Below the pieces are notes generated by a model. It did no database searches. It was not told the origin of the DNA and saw nothing but the letters and a program-made list of their open reading frames with translations. A DNA stretch of 64,000 bases. It comes from Tyto alba (lineage: Eukaryota > Chordata > Aves > Strigiformes > Tytonidae). The stretch lies in assembly GCF_018691265.1 (NCBI RefSeq), contig NW_024881283.1:4933731-4997730 (forward strand), in the 5' to 3' direction. Numbering within the stretch: the stretch's first letter is position 1; each line of letters begins with the position of its first letter. A program made the position numbers and the translations under genes. This document shows, piece after piece, positions 54,301 through 64,000 of the stretch.

Positions 54301-57300
54301 TTATTAGACACGCGAGAATCCCAGCAGGCTGTTTTCTGTGCAGCCGAGAGAGCTGGCAGCTCCCCACCTCGCAGACCACACACAGGCTGGGGGGGAGCAG
54401 TTCCTTCCTCCTCCTCTTCCTCCTCCTCCGCGCGGGGCCTCGGTGGAGAGCCGGGCTGCTGGCAGCCAAGTGGCATCTGTGGACTGTTTGGGGACAGAGC
54501 GGGCAGAGGCGAGGGCAGCGCCAGGCAGCACTGCTCACGTTAATTAGACGCAGGCAAAGCGCTGGTTGATGAGCTTTAATCAGCGAGGGTGGCCCATGCG
54601 CTGGGCTGCGGCGAGGTGCTGGAGGAGGGGGTGCGGCCGGCTGGCCCTGTGTGCCACCCCCGGGCTGGGCACCCCGAGTCCCTCCGCGTGCTGGGGAAGG
54701 ATGCTTTGCCTTCCCCCGTGCTGGCTGGCTGAGCCGTGACCTTGGGGATCAGCTCCTCACCTCGATTAGGGAGAGCATCATTTAGTCGTAACCTTTCCGC
54801 AGGTCCCAGCCGCTCGTGTCCCCGTCCCCGCTGGAGCTTTGCTGGAGATGGCTCAGGGGCTGGTGTCATCCTTTAGTCCTGGAGTGGGTTTCCCTGGGGC
54901 TCTCCCGTGAGGGTCCGTGTGGGACAGCGTCCCTTGCTCCTTGCACTCCCTTAAAATCCACCCTTGGCTCAATCCGGAGGGATGATGGGGAGCACAGGAC
55001 CCAGAGATGCCCCACAACCCCGCAGAGGTTTGGGGTGGAGCATCTGCCCTGCCCCGTCCCCTGCAGGTCTGGGTCCCACCAGTTACCAACCGGCGCTGGG
55101 GGGTTTGCAGGACACCCTTGTTTCCATGATTTTTGCTGCTGGTCTGGGGTCAGCAGCTCCCCAGTGGCCAGCCTGGCATTGGGGCCGCAGGGTTTTCCCC
55201 TCTGAGGTTTGTGGGTGCTTTGAGGGCTGCCGTGAAATTGTGTGGCATGTAACGAGCTTGCTAGGGCTCAGCCTGGCTCCCAGCGGGGTGGATATGAGCT
55301 CCCTGCTGTGAGCTGGGGTAATGCGGTGCTTTGACCCAGCCCTGTTTGTAGGGACATCCCAGCTGTGCTCAGCACCCAGCTCCTTCCTCTTACGAGCAAG
55401 TGGTAAAGAAAGTTCACGGAGAAACTGAGCAAAATAAATAGACAAATAAAGGGTCCCAGAGCTTCTCAAGGGGAGCAGGGTCCTCTGGCTACTGGCAGCT
55501 TCTGCGTGGCATGGGTGAAGTGGGAGTGAAGTCCCCAAGTGTCCCTAAGGCTCCTTTTCCTGTCAGGAGAGCAGCCGGGAGACGCGCGGCAGCCCTTGGA
55601 GACGGCAGCAGGGCCGGGGGAATGCCCGGCCCGGCCCCGGCCCGACGTGAGCCGGGTACCAAAACCTGCCGGGCTGGCCGGCCAGAAAGGCACCGAAACT
55701 GGGGCTGTGCCCTGGAGACGGGAGCCTTTCCCTTCCTGAATCTTTAAAGACTAAAATAGGTAGGGGGTTAATTCTGTGCCCACGTCCCACTGGGCTTTCC
55801 CCATGCTTGGAGGAAGGGGGGTGGGGGTGGGGGCTGGGTCCGATCTTGCACCCTGCATGGCTCTGGGTGTGTTTTTTGCTTTTATTCTGCTCCTCAGTGC
55901 ATGAACCCAGCACTCGGCATCTCTGCAAACCAAGCCTCGGTGCTCAGGAGTGGGGGAGCAGTTATCCTGGGGGGAGAAACCCTCTTCAGCACGTGGGCTG
56001 GGCAGGGACCTTCACTGGAGCTCTGGTCCTCAGCATCCTCCCCGCTTCAGTTAACGCCTGCATGAGGCTCTTTTGGGTCAGGACCCCGGGGAGTTGCTGG
56101 AGAAGGATTTATCCTGCAAAACCGGTGATGCCATCAAGTCTCCCGAGGGCAGAAAGGGGGATGTGCCTGTTTTTCACCCCAGCAGGGTCAGCTTGGCCTG
56201 GGCAGAGATGCTCGTCCCTTGCTGGCCCCAGAGACGGTGCTGCAGCGCGTGTGCAGAGAGGAGCAGAGGCTGCTGGAGAGGTTTTCCCAGCTTCCATCCT
56301 CACTTTGTGCTTGTCCCTGTTCCCCTGATGAGGTGCTTTATGGGGGGGGGTGTGTGTGGAAATATTTGCCATCGGGACTGTCCAGAGGTCCTTTGCCTCC
56401 CCTGGCCGCAGCTTTCGCAAGCCTCAGCCAGTGCCTGGCTCCGGGGAGAGCGGAGGTGGGAGGAAGGGCGACGGGGCGAAACAGAGAGCTTTTTGTGGCA
56501 ACGCATACATCTTTCCCAGTTAATTAATTTGACATTTACGCTGAGTTTCTGGTGCAAAGCTCCCGAGCATTTCGGTGACCTTCGTGAGCAGTGCACGGGA
56601 CGAAGGGCCCCCTCTTTGTGCCCAGCCCCGCGGGGCAGGACGGGAGCTGCTGGAAGTTGAGGCAGGGGGGAAGGATGTGGCTGGATCCAGGCAGAGGGCA
56701 GCTCCTGGGGCTGCCAAATTTGGCCTGGTTGCCGCATCTTCCCACCCACAAATCGTGTTTTTTTGGGGTCTTGCTGTGGTCAGGAGGGAATGGGATTGAA
56801 CCTGAGGTTGTGTGGGTGGCACAGAGTTGCTCCTTTTTGCTGTCGGGAAGGTGAAAGCATTTTTAGAACTGTTTTTTTGTTAAAAATGACTTTAAAAAGT
56901 TAACTCTCATTCTGGTTAAACCAGTATTTAACCCAGCCGTGGCGGTGCATGAGATGCATTGAGCAAATGGAGGGGACAGCATCGGTTTCGGGGTGAACAG
57001 CAATGGATACTGCTGCGGTCCCCACCCTAGGACTGATTCTCCCTGAATCTTGCATCCCCCTTTTCCACCCCAGCATCCCAGAACAGGCGATTTCAGCTCT
57101 CTCCTGTCTGGATCGGGATGTTTGCTCCGTCCTGGCTGCGTGATGTGCCCCTGCCAAGACGGAGGCCGCTTGTGTTTACATCTGTGCGGCCACGATGCAA
57201 AGCATCTCCTTCCCTCGGAGCAGCTTGGCTGCAGCTCAAACTATTTATTTCAAGATAAAAATAACAGCAGCAACCTCAGGGCTCCTGCTCTTTCGCCACT

Positions 57301-58645
57301 GGCCGGGAAAGAAAGGATTATTTTAGCAAGGAGGGATGGGGGAGGATCTCAATGTGGGGGAGCCCAGGCACATGTCCCCAGCACTGCAGCCCCGACGTGG
57401 GACCCAAATGGGGGCAGAGGAGGCTGGAGCTAGGGAGAAGCATCATCTCTCAGGCAGCACGGAGCACAACTTGTTGGCAAAACAGTTTATTTGCCAAAAA
57501 ATGCTGTTTTCCGGAGGAGGAGGAGGGGACTGAAGCTATTTCATGAGCCGCGTTGGTTGGGCTAAACTGCTGAGAAGGGTGTGCAGTCCTGAGCGTGAAT
57601 TTGGCTTGGTTTATAAGTGATGCTCACGTTAGCAAATGTCAAAAATATACTGGAGGGCTGCATTTTGGGTAAAGAGAGTAGGAGTGTTGTTCAAAAGTGG
57701 GCATTTAAAAACAAAAAAAATCTTATTTATTTTTTATTTTTTGCAAGGAAAGCTATAACGGAACAGAAAGCCCCTCTGTTTCTCTCCTACCCCAGAGCAG
57801 TTTTCCCTGCAGAGGCAGCAAGTGGTGCTGGCACAGAGTATGCAAAGAGCTTTACTACCCCAAACTATGTGTCAGTCCACCATTTCCAGCTCATTTAAGG
57901 CAAATTTTGGTCCAGCAGGCTCCTAACAACTTCTCCGGGTGCTGCCTGTCCTGGGGATGTCTGCTGTGTCCCGAGATGCTGCCAGCAAACCTCTCCATCG
58001 CACCCTATAAAGATTAATTGGAGGAAGCTGGAATAATGCACTTTTCCCCTCTTTTAGAGGCTTTTTGGCCAGTAGCATCATCCAGCCTTTAATTTTCCTT
58101 CTCCCTCGTGCACGGGCTGCAAGTGCATTTGCTCAATGCGAGGTGAGGGTGTCGTGGGAATCTCCTGCCACTGGGACAGGGGTATTTAAGAGCTGGAGCT
58201 GAGTGTCACCGGAGATGGCACTTAAGGGGAGCGTGGGGAGGAGGCAGGGACCAGCACTTAAACTGCTCTGAAGCCCTGGCTCCAGCCCAGTGGAAAAACC
58301 CAGAGCTGCCAGGTATTTGTTGATGAAACGGGATGATTTTATACAGCTCCGATGATGCTTTAACCCGCTCCCGGGAGGCTGCTCAGAGTACGAGGTTCCC
58401 TTTTTTGGAGGTGCTGGGCGAGACGGCTGCCGCGTCCCCGTGACTTTGGGGTGCTTTGGTTCTTGGCCGGTGTCACCACTCCCTCTTCTTGCCTCCTCCT
58501 CTGGGACAAATAATGCAGAATACAATAAACCAGCTTTTCAGGGTGCTCCCCTCTGCCTGAGGCCTGACGAGCTCGGTGCACCCCAGCCCAGGCAGTGTGA
58601 CAGGGAGCACCTACTCCTTGTGCCCCCACGGCACTGCAGAGGGGC

Positions 58646-58793
58646 TAATTAAGCCCTAATTAGCCACCAGTGGTTGCAAGTCAGTGCCCTGCCAGCATGC
58701 AAGGCTCATGTCCTGTGTGGTGCTGCCATTACCTCCGTTGGATGATCGCAAACCTGGGTGGGATCCTGGGGTTAATTAGCCTGGCGTTAATTA
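58646..58793. promoter_or_regulatory. Cluster of four TAATTA homeodomain-type motifs
   Basis: TAATTA at 58646-58651, 58657-58662, 58773-58778 and 58788-58793, in an otherwise GC-rich stretch of SDC3 intron 1. This is a candidate enhancer only; no functional evidence exists in the sequence itself. Confidence 0.35.
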
Positions 58794-60646
58794 GGGAGCA
58801 TGACACATTTGCTGATGGGGAAACCGGAGCATTAAATGAGGACCTGGGCATCAAACAGGGACTTGTGGCATCAAGTGCAGTGAGCTGGGATGAAATAGGC
58901 CTGTGCTGGGCTCAGTGGCCGGGGGGCATCGTCGTCCCACCGGGCTCCGGGGGACCCGCAAGTGCCGGCGGAGTCGGGGCTGCACCCGTTTGGGATGCTG
59001 AGGTGAGCAGAGCTGCCTGGGACCCAGCACCCAGCCTCCCTAATCGGCTGGTTTTGTTTAATCCTGGCACTGAAAGGAGCTGCTTCTCCCCGTTTATCAG
59101 GAAATAATTGTTTTGGGTGCAACTTGCTCGTTAGCTGCCTGGCAGGCTGCAATTAGGCTGTGGGAGAGGGCTGTAGGGGGGGTTAGCAAGCTGGCCTGGC
59201 TCCTCGGGGTAGCCCCTGTGGCCCTGGGGTGTCCCCTGCAGTGTTGGGGCTGCAGGGGCTTGCATTGCTGGGCAGGACCCCCTGGATTTTTGGGGTGTCA
59301 GTTATGAGCCACATCCCTCAGTGCTGTAATTGGGGCTGGTTTTTCCTCTTCGCCCGCTTGCCTTTAACTGGGATTAATTAATGCCTGCTCCTCCATCTCC
59401 GGGTGCCGGTCCCATCTCCAGGCTGAGGTGTTTAAGGCCATGCACAGGACCTTGCAGCGTGGGTCCCGCCATCCTCAAACGTCTCTACGCAGGTGGCCTC
59501 ACCGTGAGCAATCCCCAGGGATGTTCGTGTGGAGGCAGGTAGATCCTCTCCATGCCAGGGGAATCACTGCAGGTCTGCTCCCTCCAGGATTCCTGGTCCT
59601 GGATGGCAGCAGGTCCTGGCTGTGGAGCATCCCGAATCCCTTTATTTTCCATGGCAAGAGCTCTTCAACCACCCTGCCAAAGGCTGGAGGAGGAGGAAGG
59701 AAGGCTCTTGCTGCCATAGAGGAAGGGAGAGGGAATCCACTGAACATGGTGCGGGGATTGGACGGGCATGGCTGGGTTTGCAGGGCTTCCCTGGTACCCC
59801 CGGGCCGGTCCCTGGTGCGCTGTCCCTGGCGGGGATGTGCACATCCCGACGGACGTTTCTCCACCCGTGGCATCCCGCAGCAGCGCCCACCGCGTTTGGA
59901 GCAGCTGCGCCTCCTTGCCTTGGGCTGAGCTCAACCCAGCTGCACCTGCTTACTCTTGCAGTAAAAAAAAAGTCTGCAAAGAGTCAAACAAGGAGGATGC
60001 GCCATGGGGGGGGGTGTCTGTATCCTCAGAGCCAGACACCCCCCTCAGCAGGGGTGGAAATCCTGCGGATCCCCTGGACGCTCACAAACCGCCCCCTCTA
60101 CACGCACGCTCGCCCAGCTGGAGATGCGCGCGCAAAAGATGCTGTGTGCCGAAGTTCGGGCTCACTTTGCAGACAACCAACCTCTCTTTGTGCCTGTAGC
60201 ATCCCAAACAAGACCCAGAAATAGTCTGTGAGGGGCATGTTCTTTGGGTATTTTCGGTTGATGTGTGGAGAAGGAGGAAAAAAAAAGCCTGTCCCCGGGC
60301 TCTGCGTGCAGCAATCCAGCTTCAAACACACTCTGACCTGCAAGGAAATTGGAATTACACTGGCTGTAAAGGGGAGGCAGCAGGCGGGGAGTGGCTGGGG
60401 CTGAAGAAAGCAATAGCTCTGTGTCCTGCCTCCCTCCTGCCAGAGGAGAGAGTTTTTTGGGTCTAAACAGTGACTTTTTGGCTCAAAATGCCTGGGGCTG
60501 TGTCCTTGGGATGCTTCTATCCAACCCTTGGGCACCCAAGTTTTGTGCTGGGTTAAAAGCAGCAGCAAAGGGTCTGGGGAAGATCAACCCCCATGGGAAC
60601 CTCGGTATAGATTCCAACACAATATTTGGTAAAAAGAGTTTACTTC

Positions 60647-60672
60647 TGTTTTGTTTTGTTTTGTTTTGTTTT
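60647..60672 (+). repeat. (TTTTG)n pentanucleotide repeat
   Basis: About five uninterrupted TTTTG units within SDC3 intron 1. A GTTT tetranucleotide run ending in T10 follows at 60786-60818. Confidence 0.9.
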
Positions 60673-61899
60673 CCAAAGAAGCTTTTTGGCTGCTGGTCAC
60701 ACCAGCCTGGTGTGAGGATTTGGCTGAGGCCATCCTGGCTGCAGAGCACCCAGAGGTACGGGAGAGGGTCCCAGGAACCCAAATGTGTGTGTTTGTTTGT
60801 TTGTTTGTTTTTTTTTCCCTTCTGACCCAGCTCCAAATTCCCCATTCACTCTCACCAGCTCCAGTGCAAGCAAAGGATGCCTCTGCGGGTGGGCTAGTTC
60901 CCCTGGAGCTGTGGATCCTGGTGCTGTAACCCCTGGATGAAAAGCATTACTGAACCCATGCTGGACAGCTTCACGCTCCTAGCGATGTCGGGGATGCTGG
61001 GACCAGGAAGGAAGCAGTTGCTTTCCGTGGGGCAGGATTGGGGCGCAAAGCCCCCACGCTCCCGACCTGCCCCTCATCCCCTCTTGCCTTGTGCTGGCAG
61101 GATTTTTGCACCTCCCAGCTGAGGAAATGGCTGCTGCCTGCAGGCAGCCACGCGGCCCCCTCCCCATCCTTCTCCTCCCTTATTTTCCTTCCTTTAGCCG
61201 GAGTGTTTTGCCTGATGGACTGTATTAAAGGCAGGACGTGAGGAGGACAAGCTGCCAGCAATCAGGCTCTGCAAGCCCTCCCCCAGCCCTCTGTGTGAGA
61301 GGAGCAGGGCTGGATGCTGAGGTTTTGGGAGAAGGGACCACTTCTTCCCTCCTGCTCCACTTCAGATGCTCGGAGCAGTCAAGGGGCCACGTGGGGTGAA
61401 TTTCGCATCCCCTGGGAAATGCTTTTGGTGAAATGGGTTGGGTTGGGCACCTGCTTTTTTAGATAGTAGCCACAGACCAGCAGCTGGGCTGTTCCCAGCT
61501 CTGTGGCTCATCCTCTTTGCTCCAGATTTGGCCAGAAATCTCCAAATCTCTCCCCAAAAAAACCCTGGCCCCCAGCAGGTGAGGATCCAACACCTCCTCT
61601 CCCACAGCAGTGCCAGGGACTGGTGGTTTTGGGGATGATCCTGGCTGCCAGGTGGGATGTTCACCCCAGCACCCACTCCCTTGCTACAGTCACGGGCCAG
61701 ATCCTGCCTCTCCCGGTGCAATTCCAGCTGCTCCCAGCGAGCGCAGTCAGAGTTTGCCTCCAGCTATAAATATCTCAGAGAGCAGCAAAGCCCCCAAAGG
61801 GTTTAGGCACTATATATAGCTTTCTGCAGCAGAAAGACCTCATCCATGGAGGCCGGGTGGTGGGATCCCCTTCTAGGAATAAAGGCAAGGAGAGGACAC

Positions 61900-61917
61900 G
61901 GGGGGGGGGGGGGGGGG
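61900..61917 (+). repeat. Run of 18 G
   Basis: Uninterrupted G homopolymer followed by TGTGTGTTG in SDC3 intron 1. It is prone to sequencing length error. Confidence 0.9.
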
Positions 61918-62150
61918 TGTGTGTTGACTTTCCATGTGGGTACAGGGCTGGGTCCTCTCCCTGTGGCCAGTGTCCTGGTCCCTTTGCACCCTGGCAGTAC
62001 CCAGCTGCTCTGCTCCGGGTCTTTCTTATGCAGAGTATCAGCAAAAGTTGCTGTCTGAGCGTAGAGGAAGGGCACATAAAACATTTATAGACCTTGAAAA
62101 TCATCAAGGAAATGTCTGTCTCAGTTAAAATAGCAAGAGCAATTAGAGGG

Positions 62151-62219
62151 GGAAAAAAAAAAAAAAACAAACAAAACAGAAAAACAAAACAACAAAACAA
62201 ACCACCCCAACAACACAGT
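62151..62219 (+). repeat. A-rich simple repeat (A-run then AAAAC units)
   Basis: A run of A followed by irregular CAAAA/ACAAA units ending CCACCCCAACAACAC. It could be the tail of an old retrotransposed copy, but no body is recognisable upstream. Confidence 0.8.
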
Positions 62220-64000
62220 TTGTGTGCTATTCCAGCTCTTTTCCAAGTGCTTCCCACCCTCAGCCAGGGTTGCAGGCTCCCTGCCTCCTGCTCTCCCACC
62301 TCGGTGGCTCTGGAGGATGGGACAAAGTCTCATCCCCCCCTCTTATAACCAGGAGTACCAAACCAGTCTGAAACCCCAGTCTCGTAGCTCTCCCAGGCAC
62401 TTTACAAACTCAGTCTTGACTTCAAATGAAAGGGCACCAAGAGGTTAATTGGGATCCTTCTTTTTGGTTCTTGCAACGGTGCTGGAGCAGGGTCAGTGCC
62501 TCCTGCGTGTCTCTGGACACTGTTAATTAGGGAAGCCACAAGCTTGAACTTCCCCAGTGCTTTGGCCAGTTGCAGTGGGATTTATCGTGTGTGAATGGGT
62601 CCTTCCCCTTCCTGGGCTGCAGTGGGAGTGAGGATGGGGAAGGAGATAAAGGAAAACAGACACTTTCAGAGCACCAGGCCAAATCCTGCGGGTGAGGGGA
62701 ATTTTGATGTTACTTTTTTGACCCGGTCTCCTTTGGGGAGAAAAAAAAAAATCCCCAGTCCTCCAGAAGGCAGCAGGGCTCAAGGGTCATGCTTATTTGC
62801 TCAAGCCTTGCACTTCCCTGAATAAACCCAGTGGTTTAGTGGGTTTTCATTATTTTTTTTCTTTCCCTCTACAAAAGTTTTAACCTGTCTGAGGAGCACA
62901 GCTGCTTCTTTGGGGCAAGAGATTCAGGGTCCGCTGTGGTTGTGGTCTGGGACCAGGCACGGGTGGGAGCTGTCTCTGCTGCTGCGCCTGGTGTTGTGGC
63001 ATTTTGTGTTACCAAAGGTTTCGGGGAGCAGGGCTTGTCTTGGCAAAGAGCTCCGGGGGTTTGCACACCCCGGCATGGTGGCTCTGGGACCGAGTGCCTG
63101 GCATGGCATGGCTTGAACTTTGCTTGTATGAGAAAGAGGAAAAAAAATCCCAGGAGGGGAAATCCTGGGAGGAAGAGCAGGTCTGGGTTGAAAGGGCCAA
63201 GGAGGGAGTTGGGCGGGCGCTGCCCGGGGGTGGCAGCGGGTCCTGCCCGGGGCAGGAGGGAGGGGACCTGGAGAGCCACATTTTCCTGGAGCTGATGGTC
63301 CTGCTGAAGTGTAGGAAAGTATTTCCTGGAGGAAAAAAAACCCAACCAACCAAACAAAAGAAAACAAAACAAAAATCCCCTGTTATGAAGATAAACTGGC
63401 CTGTTTTGACTTGAAAATGAAGGGTTGGTTGGTGTTCCAGGCTAATAAATGTCTTGCCTTTTGTATGTTTGCTTTTGCAATGACATGCCTTTCCAATGCA
63501 ATCACACCAGTAGTGAAACCCACACGAAAATCTTCCCATTTTGTGCAATCAAAGTTTTGGGTCCATTTCCTTCACTCACTGGGCAGTCCGAGCTTCTCTG
63601 GGGTCCCATTTTGAAGCTTTGCTGGTCGATTTAAGAGCCGGAAATACTTTTCCAAGCACAAGGTGAATCCCTCAACTCACGGAGCTGAGGCTGTGAGGAA
63701 AACACGGTGTGTGGTGGGAGACGGTTACTGCGTGGAGAGGTTCTGCCTTGCTCCCCACAGAGGCCAGACAGATCTGCCCAGGGGAGGAAGCTGAGTGTGG
63801 GGTGAAACAAATCCAGTGGCTGCTTCTGCTGGCAGCTGCCAGGGAGCCACGAGCATCCTGGTGCCCTGGGAGCATGCTTCCTTGGGATGGAGTTCTCCCT
63901 GCTTTAATTTTCCTCCTGCTCTGATGGCTTTTGGCTTGTGGGTGAGAAGAGTTGCAGGGCTCGAGATGGTGAGGCTGGGTGCTGGGTGTAGTCGGATGGT

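Larger units (their letters stand above)
51366..64000 (+). other. SDC3: SDC3 intron 1 (5' part, more than 12.6 kb)
   Basis: Starts with the donor GTGAGT and runs to the window end. I searched by eye for the expected exon 2 (coding for NENYERPVDLEGSGDD-like sequence) and did not find it. The first kilobase is extremely G-rich, with CA repeats (51391-51421, 51687-51700) and a run of 19 G (51527-51545). The remainder is moderately GC-rich with scattered simple repeats and TAATTA motifs. Long ORFs here, such as 387 codons on the minus strand at 53313-54476, show no recognisable protein features. Confidence 0.75.

Noticed and set aside
53313..54476. 387-codon open frame on the minus strand in SDC3 intron 1
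   Set aside because: The sequence is GC-rich with few stop codons by chance. The translation is Pro/Gly/Ser-rich with no recognisable domain, and overlapping open frames exist on the other strand.
62151..62219. Tail of a retroposed element or processed pseudogene
   Set aside because: The A-rich stretch has no recognisable transposon or coding body upstream and no target duplication was found.

Overview
The window is vertebrate nuclear DNA, almost certainly from a bird. It holds the 3' three quarters of PUM1 (Pumilio homolog 1) and, about 4.6 kb further on in the same orientation, the first coding exon of SDC3 (syndecan-3). PUM1 was recognised because the conceptual exons read straight through the known vertebrate protein to its C-terminal NGII-stop. 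SDC3 was recognised from its signal-peptide exon, which resembles the chicken protein, and from the conserved PUM1-SDC3 gene order. Bird origin is supported by a solo LTR of a family I know as abundant in non-galliform birds, and by the very GC-rich, minisatellite-rich intergenic DNA typical of an avian microchromosome.

Layout. 1-45010 carries 18 PUM1 coding exons on the + strand, all with GT-AG introns and matching phases. The first four or so exons lie upstream of the window. The PUM1 3' UTR runs from 45011 to about 46665. From about 46.7 to 50.8 kb lies a GC-rich intergenic region with three families of tandem repeats: a CAGCTGGGATCC minisatellite at 48.05-48.46 kb, a CCCCAGGGAC-type array at 48.64-49.25 kb, and a CCCCATCTACC-type array at 50.23-50.77 kb. 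From 50.8 to 51.37 kb lies a CpG-island promoter with a CCCACA hexamer array and a GCC repeat, ending in SDC3 coding exon 1 (51273-51365). The rest of the window, to 64000, is SDC3 intron 1; no second exon was seen.

The PUM1 introns also carry a dispersed family of box C/D snoRNAs of the SNORD103/SNORD85 type. Two copies look intact in their C, D' and D boxes (16764-16853 and 25074-25175). One has altered D and D' boxes (about 42263-42352) and one is clearly decayed (about 12134-12225). The shared antisense element upstream of D' is complementary to 18S rRNA GAGGGCAAGT and predicts 2'-O-methylation of the guanosine known as Gm601 in human.

How the pieces work together. PUM1 encodes a cytoplasmic sequence-specific mRNA repressor that binds UGUANAUA, and its own 3' UTR contains one perfect site and many near sites, consistent with autoregulation. 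The introns of the same transcript supply snoRNAs for ribosome modification. SDC3, a neural heparan-sulfate proteoglycan, is an independent tandem gene. No undescribed protein system is visible. The most noteworthy signals are the snoRNA copy family, two sets of in-frame alternative splice sites in PUM1, the PRE-rich 3' UTR, and the unusual repeat structure around the SDC3 promoter.
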